From assembly GCA_947471745.1 (NCBI GenBank), contig CANJKZ010000430.1, positions 558,501 through 622,500 on the forward strand: a stretch of DNA of 64,000 nucleotides, read 5' to 3'. Positions 40,345-51,760 of this stretch are shown here, piece by piece (the first letter of the stretch is position 1; each line of letters begins with the position of its first letter). The DNA is from Closterium sp. Naga37s-1 (taxonomy: Eukaryota > Streptophyta > Zygnematophyceae > Desmidiales > Closteriaceae). Under the pieces are notes generated by a model, which was not told the DNA's origin, ran no database searches, and saw only the letters and a program-made list of their open reading frames with translations. The translations under genes and the position numbers were made by a program.

Positions 40345-41562
40345 ATAGAGAAGTCTGGTACTTTCGGCTGTATTTTTGTCGAAGTAATACAATTTTAATT
40401 CGCTATTTTCAGTGTATTCCGGGCGATTTACATTTTGGAACGTACTTGCCCACAACCTGTCGACTATTAACCTGCAGCTCCAGCCGGTGCTAGTTCAGCG
40501 TTTCGTGTTGTATTCTATGTGCAGCGTTCTTGGTCGATTTCGTGGTTCAAAACGGACTGGCTTTGATATCCGTTATCCACCGTGTGGAAGCGTCTTGAAC
40601 AGGTTTGCCTCGGAGTCTCTAAAATAATTAAAAAAAAGGTGTCATTTCCCTGGAAACATATATTTTCATCTAGTGGAGGTGAAGGCAGCTTCTCTGATTG
40701 AGTGAGACCCTGGCTTCTGAGTTGTAATGTAGAGTTGGGATAACTTTCTGGGAGCGTAGATGTAGGCACGGGCCTTGAAGGTGTATTTGCAAGACAGGTC
40801 ATGTGGGTGGTATATAGGTACATAAAAAAGAGAACATGCTGCGGGCAGGGCATTGTTCATGGGGGAAATAGACGTTGACTGGGGAGATAGGAAAGGGGAT
40901 GACAGGAAGGACAATAGGGGGGCTCTGTGGGTGGAGGGAGGCCCCGTATCTGTTGGAGGGGGGAGGCGTGAGGGAATAGTGGGATTTGATGGGCATGGTG
41001 TTCATCATTCTTCTCATGGCAGTATGTAAGGTTGCCGCTTACGGTTGCCATTTTTGTCGTTTGGGGTAGTTATTCATTAGCGAACCTGTATGAATATACG
41101 GTATATATAATAGAGAACATGCTAAGAATGTAATTGGTATCCTATGCACTGCACGCTCTAAATGTAACACCGTCCACTGATGAAACCAATGCCTTTTAGT
41201 GCAAAAATGGCCAATAAGGTAAATTAGACGCCGTGGATACGTACACCACCTCTGATGCTTGTACGCCATATGCTCCACCCGTTGTGTTGCATGCTTTTGA
41301 TCAGCTTCGCTGTGCGGATGTCCGCTGCTCCTGCAGCTGGGTGAACACAAGAAGCGTTGAAACTGGTGTTTCGTCACGACCATCAAGCTGGTTGTGCCTC
41401 CACACCACAGCCCTTTACACCGAAGGGACGATATCAATTTGCTGGACTAGCAGGACGAGAGCAGCATCTGAATCGATCAGCGATGCGATTCATACAGGTT
41501 TGCGAGTTTTCTCGTGAAGATTGCTGAGTTTCCTGCTAGGGATCTCGTTGAAGGATCACAGG
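40345..41562. other. Intergenic region between ferredoxin and NHX
   Basis: Contains the ferredoxin 3' untranslated region (an AATACAATTTTAATT stretch soon after the stop) and the NHX upstream region. Small frames here have no recognisable content. Confidence 0.5.
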
Positions 41563-42703
41563 ATGGAAGTTCCGTCAGCGATCATGGGGTTGAATGCTTC
41601 ACCGGCCGTGCGTGTAACGAGCTTGACCAACTTCATGTCTGCGGGAGGCACTGATATTGCCGCGCTGACGCTGTTCGTCAGCCTTCTGTGCGCGTGCATC
41701 GTCGTTGGCCACTTACTGGAGGACGTGCGATGGATCAACGAGTCCGTCACAGCCATTATCTTTGTAAGGCCTCGTCTCTCCTTTGCGAAGGACAGCCATA
41801 ACGTCCACTGGATGGGTCGAATTCACGTCAAGAGACTGTCGCTTGTGAGATTCATCACGTGCGAAATATCCCTAGGTGGCCCGAATCCACGAAAGCTTCA
41901 TGCTTGAACTGCCAGTTCCGCCATCCCGCTTGCCGTTCTCCTTTTCACTGTGCGCGGATGTGCGTCGGCGATGGCATGGCAGGGCCTGGTGACCGGCGGC
42001 GTGGTGCTGTTGGTGCGCAAGGGGAAGAGCTCCCTGGTGCTGCGCTTTGACGAGGACCTGTTCTTCATCTACCTGCTGCCTCCCATCATCTTCAACGCCG
42101 GGTGCGTTCCCACTCGCCCGCGCCCACTCGGATCGCATGCATGCTTGCTGATTGATGCCAGCCAGGTGCCCATTCTTCCCTGCTGCTTTCCAAGACGAGC
42201 TTATTGCGTCGCGTGCTTGCTGCTGGCGTTATAGCGAGCTAGCGTGCTGGCTGGCTGGATGCGAGACTGAGGATGCGTGCAGGCATTGGGGGGGAGAGAT
42301 AGCGGGATGCAATGAGATTCACGGAAGAGCCGGGAAGGGACCTCGCTGTCACATCACATGCCCTTCCTTTGACACATTCGCGTCCTGCATCTCAGGTTCG
42401 CAGTGCAGTCACATCAGTGCGCTCTCCGCCCTCGCTCGCGTTCTCCTTCACCTCGCACACCCTCATCCGCTGCCTTTCGGCTCCTGGTTCCCCCTCTTCT
42501 CCCTGCTATCCCTGGTCCATCTCCTCTTCCCTGGTCCCTCCTCCTCCTCCAACCCTCCCTTCCCCCGGTTCTCCGGCGCTGTCCGTTCGGCCATGGCAGG
42601 TTTCAGGTGAAGAAGAAGCAGTTCTTTCGCAACTTCGGAGCCATCATGGCGTATGGCATTGTGGGCGTCTTCATCTCCTTTGGAGTCATCTCAGCAGGTA
42701 CCA

Positions 42704-42737
<34 letters not shown>

Positions 42738-45680
42738 GCACGTGCATCCAGCTCGAAAAATGGCTCCTCTTGCTACTTGCCACTTTTCCTGTTCATTTTC
42801 TTATTCACGAGTGTTTCTGCGCGAGTGTTTTGCAAGTGTGCGCCTCGTTCTTTTTGTTTTCCTTTGCGAGCTCGTGGTGCTTAGCTTCTCTCTGTCCCGT
42901 GGTTACCGTGCGTGCCTTGCAGGGTGCAGGAGCCTCTTTGACCTTCTGGGCCTTCCACCACAGCACAGCCGCGTGTATCTTGGTGAGGGCTGTCCTTCTT
43001 CTTTCTCAGCACACCTGGAGCAAAGCTAGCGTCCTAGTCGTGTTCTGGTAATGGAGTAGCTGATTAAGGAGTGAATGTACCGCTCTAGCACGGGAGCAGG
43101 AAAGCACCTAATCTCATTGTGTGTATTGCTGCTAGGGAAACCCTCTGAGATCGTGTCTTGAAAATTCTTTGTGTTCCTGTTCACCTTTATCCCCCCCTTT
43201 CTCGCCTTCCACGGCACCCCAATGTGTGTATGTGCGTTCGTCATCATCTCGTCCTCCTCTGCAGCTCTTGGCGTGATATTCTCTGCAACTGATTCCGTCT
43301 GCACGTTACAAGTAAGCTCCACCAGCTCTCTCAACTCATCCATTCCCTGCCTCCACTCTCACCCGCTAACCTCCCTTCTGTATTACTACTTCCCACTGCA
43401 ACTACGCCCACGCCCACAACCCAACCCCTTCCCCTTCCCATGCCTACCCGGCCATCTTTCTCACCTCCTCTCTCTCGCCTCTCCCCTTCCCATGCCCTCT
43501 TACCTTTTCCCTTCCTACCCCACGGCTATCAGGTGTTGGATCAGGGCGAGCAGCCGCTGGTGTACAGCCTGGTGTTTGGCGAGGGCGTGGTGAACGACGC
43601 CACGTCCATTGTGCTCTTCCGCGCCGTGCAGAAGCTGCAGCACGATGCACTCGACCTGCCTGCTGTTGCCGGCATTGCCTCTGACTTCCTCTACCTCTTC
43701 ACTGCCTCCACTGCCCTCGGCATCGCTGTGCGTGCTCCCCTGCTCCCTGCCATGGGCTGCCGCTGCCGCTGCTGCGGATGCAGATGCAAGGAGGGGGCAC
43801 ATGCGGGGCTGGATTGACTGCCAGATTTCACATATTTTGCTTGTCACGTTCCACGTCTACACTCTCGCCGCCCCCCCCTCCCTTCCCACCCCACCCCCTC
43901 CATCTCATCCCTTCTGTGTCTTCTTCGTTCGTCCATCCTGTGACCTGGCGTCATGACCCCATATGACCTGTGTCTTCTTGCTTTCTTGCTTCCAGCGCTA
44001 CAACCTCTCTGTCGCTGTGCGTTTATTCCCATCCTATCCAACTGCGTGGCATGTCTCAGTTTGGATTGGCGTCAGCGTTCATAATCAGGAAGCTCTATTT
44101 CGTCGGGTATGCTTCCATCATCCCACTCGCAGCTCACTGCACCACCCTTCTGCTCTCCCTCTGCTCATCAATCAACAACATCATCCTTGCTTTCTTCGCT
44201 CTTTTCGTGCTTCGCCAACCTGTCACCCGTTGCCGATACTCCTGCCCGGCACTCTTTTGCTGCTCCCTGTCACCTCTCTCATCTATGCTCCCCATAGGCA
44301 AAAGCTTCCTCCCCTGTCCCCCGACCCGACTCTCGCACACTTCTACTCCTGCATCCCTGTCCCCCCTCCCCCACCCCCCATCTCCCTTCCCTTCCACCCT
44401 CCCGTCCTCCTTCCCCATCACACCCGCACTCCCTTCTCCCCGCCACGCCCCCCACCAGGCATGCGACGGACAGGGAGGTGGCGCTGATGGCGCTGATGGC
44501 TTACCTGTCGTACGTGCTGTCAGAGGTGCTGGAGCTCAGCTCCTTCCCCATCACACCCGCACACTCCCCACTCTTCCTCGCCACCCACCAGGCATGCGAC
44601 GGACAGGGAGGTGGCGCTGATGGCGCTGATGGCTTACCTGTCGTACGTGCTGTCAGAGGTGCTGGAGCTCAGCTCCTTCCCCATCACACCCGCACACTCC
44701 CCACTCTTCCTCGCCACCCACCAGGCATGCAACGGACAGGGAGGTGGCGCTGATGGCGCTCATGGCGTACCTGTCGTACGTGCTGTCAGAGGTGCTGGAG
44801 CTCAGCTCCTTCCCCATCACACCCGCACACTCCCCACTCTTCCTCGCCACCCACCAGGCATGCAACGGACAGGGAGGTGGCGCTGATGGCGCTCATGGCG
44901 TACCTGTCGTACGTGCTGTCAGAGGTGCTGGAGCTTAGCGGCATCCTCTCCGTCTTCTTCGCCGGCATCGTCATGAGCCACTACACGTGGCACAACGTCA
45001 CCGAGAGCTCTCGAGTCACCACCAAGTGAGTGTGGGCCATGTGCCATGTGCCATGTGCCATGTGCCATGTGCCATGTGCCATGTGCCATGTGCCATGTGC
45101 CATGTGCCATGTGCCATGTGCCATGTGCCATGTGCCATGTGCCATGTGCCATGTGCCATGTGCCATGTGCCATGTGCCATGTGCCATGTGCCATGTGCCA
45201 TGTGCCATGTGCCATGTGCCATGTGCCATGTGCCATGTGCCATGTGCCATGTGCCATGTGCCATGTGCCATGTGCCATGTGCCATGTGCCATGTGCCATG
45301 TGCCATGTGCCATGTGCCATGTGCCATGTGCCATGTGCCTGCTCCGTGCTGCTGTGCTGATGGCTGTTTGGGGATGGTTGGGGCTGGGCCGAGGGGTATT
45401 TGGGACTTTTATCTCTGCTTGCAGTTGCCCAGGTCACTGGCACCTCCTCGCCTCGCACTGCCCTTCCCCTCACTGCCCTGCCTCTCACTGCGCCACTTTC
45501 TCACTACTCCGACCTGTCTTGTTTACATCCCCCATTCACCCCATCTACCCGAATCCACGCTGTGCATGTGGTGCGAGCAGGCATGCGTTTGCAACGATGT
45601 CGTTCATAGCGGAGACGTTCATCTTCATCTACGTGGGCATGGACGCACTGGACGTGGACAAGTGGAACTCCGTCAACCAC

Positions 45681-45711
<31 letters not shown>

Positions 45712-48203
45712 CACATGTGGTGCGTACATGTGGCGCCCCTGGCCAGGCCACTGTGGCACGGAAGGTGTGGCGAGGAGGTAGGTAGATGTAGTGGGTCGTG
45801 AGCTCTTGTTTGCTGGTGCTGAAGGCTGTTTCGTATGGTCTGGTCTCTCTTTTCTGTCCATGTTTTCTGCCCAACTGCTAGATGTGTGCGTGTTAGGGAT
45901 GCCACTGCGATAGACCTCCGGTGTTGCTTCCAACCTAAACTCCTCTATCCTGTTTTGACTTTCACGTCTCTTCCCCCCTCTCTCCCCATCTCCTTGCCCC
46001 ATATTCGCCAGAAATGCAGGAGTGCTGTTTGGCATCCTTCTCTCGCTCGTGCTGCTGGGGCGTGCTGCCTTTGTCTTCCCACTCTCCTTCCTGCTCAACC
46101 TCCAGCGCAAGAACAGCCGAGTGCTGCTCCCCCAGCACCAGGTGGGCCGCCTTGGAGCACCTCCCACTTGTTCCCACTGCTTCTCATTTGTTCCCCCTTC
46201 TTCCCGCTGCAATTCACTTGTTTCTCCCTGTTTCCGCTTGTTTTCGCACGTACCAGTTTTCTTACCTGCTCTCCACGCCCTCATCCCCATCCCATCTCCA
46301 TTCCTTACTGTTCCTTTCCATGCCTGGCAGGTGGTGATATGGTGGGCGGGGCTCATTCGTGGTGCTGTCTCCATCGCCCTCACCTACTCCGCAGTGCGTG
46401 TGTGAATGAAACCCGTGTAGCTAATGAAAGGCCATTTCGCGGATACCTTTTGATCATTATTCCACCGTTTCTGTCAGTTGTCCACTTGTGTCCCCACACA
46501 TGCATCTCTGTCTATTGGCATGCCAATTACCATCTGTATCAAGCTTGCCGCTCCATCCATATTTCTTTCCTTGATGCTCCGTGTCTCCATTTCACTAATT
46601 TGAGTGTCCTTCTTTCTCTCTGTCTCCCCCCCCCCCCCCCTCTCTTCCTTTCCCCTGTGCAGTTCCCGGACTATGCAGACCCAGTGGTTGCAACCACAAT
46701 TGCTGCCACCATTGCTCTCGTCCTCTTCTCCACAGTCGTGAGTGCATCTCTTATTGTCACCTCCATATCTCTCTCCCACTAACACTTGCCATATCAGTTC
46801 TCAGGATGTCTCTTTGAATGCTTCAAACACAACATATCAAACAAAGGCATATCGTTTGTTGATCACTCAGTTTTGGCACCTTCAGAAGGCTTCAGGGAAG
46901 TACTTTGTTCACTCTTTTCCCAACGTGCCCCTTCACCCCCTTCACTGCTTCTTCCACTCATGTAAAGTCCCTCCCAACCTTTCCCACCTCACACCGCCCA
47001 CAGGTGTTTGGTCTGCTCACAAGCCCTCTCATCAGCCACCTCCTGCCTCGCCCTCTCGACCGCTCCTCCAGCCTCGTCAGTGACGCACTGCCCTCGCCAA
47101 AATACTTCTACTACCCACCCTCCCTGCCCCGCCGATCCTCCTCCTCCTCCCTCTCTCTCGCCCTTGACATCCCGCCCTCGCCCCTCAGTTGCGCCTCTGG
47201 TTTATCTGCGCCTCCCCGGTCCTATCGCTCCGCCGCACCCGGTACCTCTCACTCCGCCCCCTCCTCTTCCTCAGCCGCACACGGCGCTGCTGCTTCTTCC
47301 CGTCCCTCTCGTGTGCTCCGCTTTGCCGATCCCCCTGCCCCCGATGCTGCTGCTGCCGCAGCAGCAGTCGCAGCAGCAGCAGCTGCAGCGGCAGCGGCAG
47401 CAGCAGTGGGTGAAAGCTCTTCCTTTGCGGGTTTCACCACAGCAGCAACAGCAGGGGCGAGCAGCAGTGTGGTTGCTCCTCCACCTGAAGCAGCAGTGTC
47501 CTGCCTGCCTCCCAACGCCCTACCAGGCCTCACCATGCCAGACCAGCGCTTTACGTCTCGGCTGCTGTCAGCAAGAGAGAGTGATGTGCATGACCTCTGG
47601 CGCTGGTTCGATGACTCATACATGCGACCCATGTTCGGCGGCAGGGGCTTTGTCCGACCGTTTGCTGCCGCTGCTGCCACTGCCGCGGCTCATGCCTTTG
47701 CAACGCCGGTTGTGCCAACGCCGCGAGCCATTGCCGCTGCCGCCGCTGCTGCCGCCTCGGGCGCCGCTGCTGGTGCTGCTGCGTCGGCTGCAATGCGAGC
47801 GAATAGAATCCAATCAGGCGAGGGGCTGGCAGGCCTGCGAGTGAGTCTTACTGACAGGTTGCTGGCAGAGGGTGGGGAGGTGAGGGGTGTGGAAGAGTAT
47901 ATAGAGGAGGAGCGGATGGTTTCGGGAGGTTTGCTTGGAGATGTGCTGCGGTTCGGAGGGGAGTGGGAAGCACAGGGGGATGAGGCACGGAGGTCCAGCA
48001 GTGGGTGGTGGAGCATATCGGAAGAAGGAGGGGAGAGGGAGTCGGCAGGGGAGCAGGGCGGGCGGAAGGAGGAGGAAGGGGATGCGATTGAAGGGGAGGA
48101 CTTGGCAGACTGTGATTCGGCCTGGCCCGCCCGCCTGCAATCGCCTCGACCCCATGCGTCCCCTCCGTTCCACTCACGGCCGTCCCCGGATCGTGGAACA
48201 TGA
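41563..48203 (+). CDS. NHX: Vacuolar Na+(K+)/H+ antiporter, NHX1 class, 13 exons
   Basis: Exchanges cytosolic Na+ or K+ for vacuolar H+. Exons by frame: 41563-41763, 41983-42101, 42600-42697, 42923-42982, 43265-43311, 43533-43727, 44060-44106, 44858-45025, 45581-45682, 46012-46141, 46331-46393, 46663-46737, 47004-48203; predicted 834 residues. Recognised parts: LFVSLLCACIVVGHLLED (first membrane helix), the amiloride-site motif FFIYLLPPI (94-102) and ATDSVCTLQ with Asp169. GEGVVNDATS has Asp197 of the ion site. Later motifs are VMSHYTWHNVTESS, ETFIFIYVGMDALD, GRAAFVFPLSFL and WWAGLIRGAVSIAL. The cytosolic tail shares WFDDSYMRPMFGGRGF with plant NHX1 but is about 300 residues longer than usual, with Ala runs. 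An alternative start is ATG 41584. Exon 8 is preceded by three tandem copies of its 5' half. Confidence 0.9.
44408..44937 (+). repeat. 133-bp tandem repeat copying the 5' half of NHX exon 8 and its splice acceptor
   Basis: Four acceptors with identical reading (CACCAG|GCATGC) lie at 44459, 44592, 44725 and 44858, exactly 133 bp apart. Each copy encodes DREVALMALMAYLSYVLSEV in the same phase. Only the last continues into GILSVFFAGIVMSHYTW and a donor at 45026. In the first three, ELS runs into the pyrimidine-rich tract of the next copy. Copies differ by only a few bases, so the array is young. Confidence 0.9.
45038..45339 (+). repeat. 7-bp minisatellite in NHX intron 8, about 43 units
   Basis: The unit CCATGTG repeats almost without change. 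As 7 is not a multiple of three, every frame cycles through the same seven codons without stops, so Cys/His/Val/Pro/Ala/Met and Trp/His/Met/Ala/Gly/Thr frames over 300 bp long appear on both strands; these are not genes. It starts 12 bases after the exon 8 donor. Confidence 0.95.
45683..45711 (+). repeat. (GT)n microsatellite at the NHX exon 9 donor
   Basis: About 13 GT units directly follow the exon end CAACCACAG, so the donor site GTGTGT is the first unit of the microsatellite. Other in-frame GT sites would add residues, which makes the exact junction uncertain. Confidence 0.7.
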
Positions 48204-49088
48204 GCAGGAAGCTGATGCTGCTGCTGGGTGAAGCCCCTGGTTCGTCGTTGCCTGACTGGACGGCAAGTGGCAGTACCTGTTGGGTACACATGTTGGGAAT
48301 GTAACCGTACCACTGGCCATGTTGAACTGTACGGTACTAACACATAATGCTGTTGTTATGTACAGGTCTGTATAGTGGAGCTGGTTCAAAGGTCTCTTGT
48401 GTTCTATGAGCTATGGTACATAGAATCGTTCCAGCTATCAATCCATTTCTTGTGCGCCCGATCTGAGCATCTACGGTACTTCGATAAGCCCAGGGTTTCG
48501 ACTTCAGAATTTGGCGCTGCGGTTCCTAGGAACAGTTACAGTAGCAGCATCCGTCACATTGCGCGCAGCAGCTACCAGTACGCAAGATACAGCAATACTG
48601 TCAGCATTGAAGTCACAATACTATGCCACATCAGCACTTCTGATACGAAATGGTTACATTACATGCACATCCATGTAGGAGCATGGATCCAATCATTCCC
48701 TGATCATCTTGCTAATGCAGCCTCAAATGGGCCAATGCATGCAGCAACCATACACAGCGCCTTCAGGCCTCCACCAGCCTTCGCTTCACTTGCTTCACCT
48801 GTGTGCGTATGCTGAGCTGAGCGATCATAATTTCCTCCTCCCTCCCCCTGCCTGCAGGACAATGCGTATCGTTTGCTTCCGCACACATAACCCACTCCAC
48901 TGACCACACTGCAACACTGTAATCACGCCTACAATCCCAATACACCACTCACTGCAACCCTCCACACTCACATCCCCCCCCCCCCCCCCTTCTCCCCTCC
49001 CCTCCTTCAACCACCCTTCTTCCAATCCTGCACCCTTGCTGCAACCAAGGCCTCATGCCATCTCCGCACTCTAATCCCTCTCCCCCCA
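48204..49088. other. Convergent intergenic region between NHX and KING1
   Basis: Holds the 3' untranslated regions of two genes that point toward each other. A run of about 14 C lies near 48977. No gene or transposon was recognised. Confidence 0.5.
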
Positions 49089-51682
49089 TCACCACCCGCC
49101 CCCAATGTCCCAGTCCGCATGCAGCCACATGGGAGCAGACGCCGTGGGGTGCACATCCGGCACCACCCCGCCGAAGAAATCCCCAAAGTAGTCCGGAGGC
49201 TCGACCACAAACCTGCCGATGATATCCCTCAGCGTCACCACGCCCTGTAGCTCGCCCACCTCGTCTGTCACATACACGCGGTGCACGCGCGCTGCCTGCA
49301 GCGCATGCATGACGCGGCGCAGGGGCGTGTTGGCGCGGCAGCGAGTCGGGGGGATGGCTGCTGGGGAGATGAGCCCGGTGGAGGAGCCGCGTCCCTTGGC
49401 TATCTCGAGAAACTGCGCCACTGTCAGCGACCTGGGAGAGGGAGACAGGTTAGGGGGACGACAGGGGGCAGGCAGGGGGGGGACGAGGGAAGCGGAGTCA
49501 GGTGCCGTAGCGGGGATCAAAAGCGGGGAGATGAACCCTGTGGAGGAGCCGCGCCCCTTGGCTATCTCGAGAAACTGCGCCACTGTCAGCGACCTGGAGG
49601 AGAGGGAGGGGGAGCGTGCCAACAGGAAAGGGATGAGGAAAGGGAGACAGGGGGAGAAACAGGAGGGGAGACAGGAGGGGAGACAGGAGGATAGACAGTG
49701 GGGAGAGAGGAGTAGGAAGGAGATGCTGTGAGGTGTCTCGGCAGTGACCCAGGGATCCCCATGAAATGGTGCAAGGTGAGGGGCCTGTTGGCCGCACAGG
49801 TGGGAGGGCACATGACGGCAAGTGTTTTTACTACGTCCTAACGCACTGAACCAACCCAAACCTTGCACCGGCAGTGCCTTTCCCAACTCCACTCTACCCC
49901 CCCTCCAAGAACACTCCGTCCCATTTTGCCTCCCTCTCTCCCGCCCGAACCTTCCACCTTCCTCGTGACCCCCCCACACAACCCCCCTCCCACCCCCTCC
50001 CCCTCCCCCTTCCCCTTCCCCGTTCCTCCCCGTGCGTGCGAGCGAGCATGACCTGCAGTCATGGAAGAGTTGCGGGGCGACGAGCAGCAACCCGATGTCT
50101 CGCACGCTCGTCGCTCCCCACCTCTCCCCCTCTTTCTCCCATCCCAACTCTCTCCCCTCCCTCCCCCCCCACCCACCCGTGCCAGGTGCGAGCATGACCT
50201 GCAGTCGTGGAAGAGTTGCGGGGCGACGAGCAGCAGCTGGATGTCTCGCACGCTGATGCTGCCCACCACCCTCCTCCATCCTCATGCCCCACCTTTCCTT
50301 TCCGATTCTCGAGTCATTTTCTTCTAGAAGCTGAAACAAAACCTTCCCTCCCCCTTCTCACTCCCCACCCCCCTTCCCATCCCGCGAGCGAGCATGACCT
50401 GCAGTCGTGGAAGAGCTGGGGGGCGACGAGCAGCAGCTGGATGTCTCGCACGCTGATGCTGCCCACCACCTGCCGCGTGCCCTTCGCCACCACCGGCACA
50501 CCCCCCACGCCCGCCGCTAGCATGCGCCTAAACGGCTCCAACACCGGTGCATCGTCCTCCACCTGATGAGAGGAAGAAGAGGGGAGGGAGGACGGTGTGG
50601 GGACGGCGGGGGGGATTGGGGGGGGGGGGGAAGATGAGCGAAGGGAAGGAGGAAGAGTGGAAAGGGTTGGAAGGTGAAGCTGAACGAGAGGGGAAAGAGG
50701 AGGAATGAGTGCGCAAGAGGCAGGGACGAGAGGAGATAAGGAATGCTGGCAGAAAAAACCGGGCGAGTGGGGATGTTGGGAGGCCCAGCGAGACGAGGGT
50801 GCAATGCCATCCCACCCCCGCCCCACCCCACCCCACCCCACCCCACACAACTGCATCTCACCACGACCACTTTATCTCCGGGCAGCGTGGGCAGCCCGAG
50901 CTCGCAAATAGGCCGATCCGCGAGCCGATCAAACCAGGGCAGGCCGTGGCAGTCAGCGAGCACCTCCACCACGCTGCTCTGCGTCACCAGGTTCAGCACC
51001 GCCGGCTGCCCCGCCTCCACGACTGGGACCGATCGCACGCGGTACTTGGACACCAGCAGGAGGAGAGTCAGGAGGGAGTCATCGGGGGTCACTGGCAGGA
51101 ACGGCGCCCACCGGAAGGAGCCTGCCACGTCTGAGACCTGGTGGGGTAGGGGTAGGGGAATGGTGGGGGTGTTGGTGTTGGAAGGTGGGAACGCGGGGTT
51201 CAGCGAGGGTGGCAGTCAGCGAGCACCTCCACCACGCTGCTCTGCGTCACCAGGTTCAGCACCGCCGGCTGCCCCGCCTCCACCACGGGCACTGATCGCA
51301 CGCGGTACTTGGAGACCAGCAGGAGCAGCGTGAGGAGCAATCGTCGGGGGTTACCGGGAGAAACGGCGCCCACCGGAACGACCCTGCCACGTCTGAGACC
51401 TGGTACGGGGGGCGGGGTGGGGGGGGAGGTGGTTTGGGAAGCGTTTTTTTTTAGTCGAGTCAAGAATCTGGTGGAGAGGGGGGGGTAATTGGGGAGTGGA
51501 GTTTTGAGGCGGCTTAAGGAATAGCACGCACCCCAACGACCCTGCCACGTCCGATACCTAGTATGGGGAGATTCGGGAGAGAGAGGGGCAGGGGAGCGGT
51601 TGCAGTAAGGGTGGAGGAAAAGCGGGGTTTAGGATTGAGGGTTGAGGAATGGGACGTGAGGGAGGGTTTAGAGGATGGATGC

Positions 51683-51760
<78 letters not shown>

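Noticed and set aside
44981-45785. Long frames of His/Cys/Met and Trp/His/Thr repeats on both strands
   Set aside because: They are produced by the 7-bp minisatellite, which has no stop in any frame; the region is an NHX intron.
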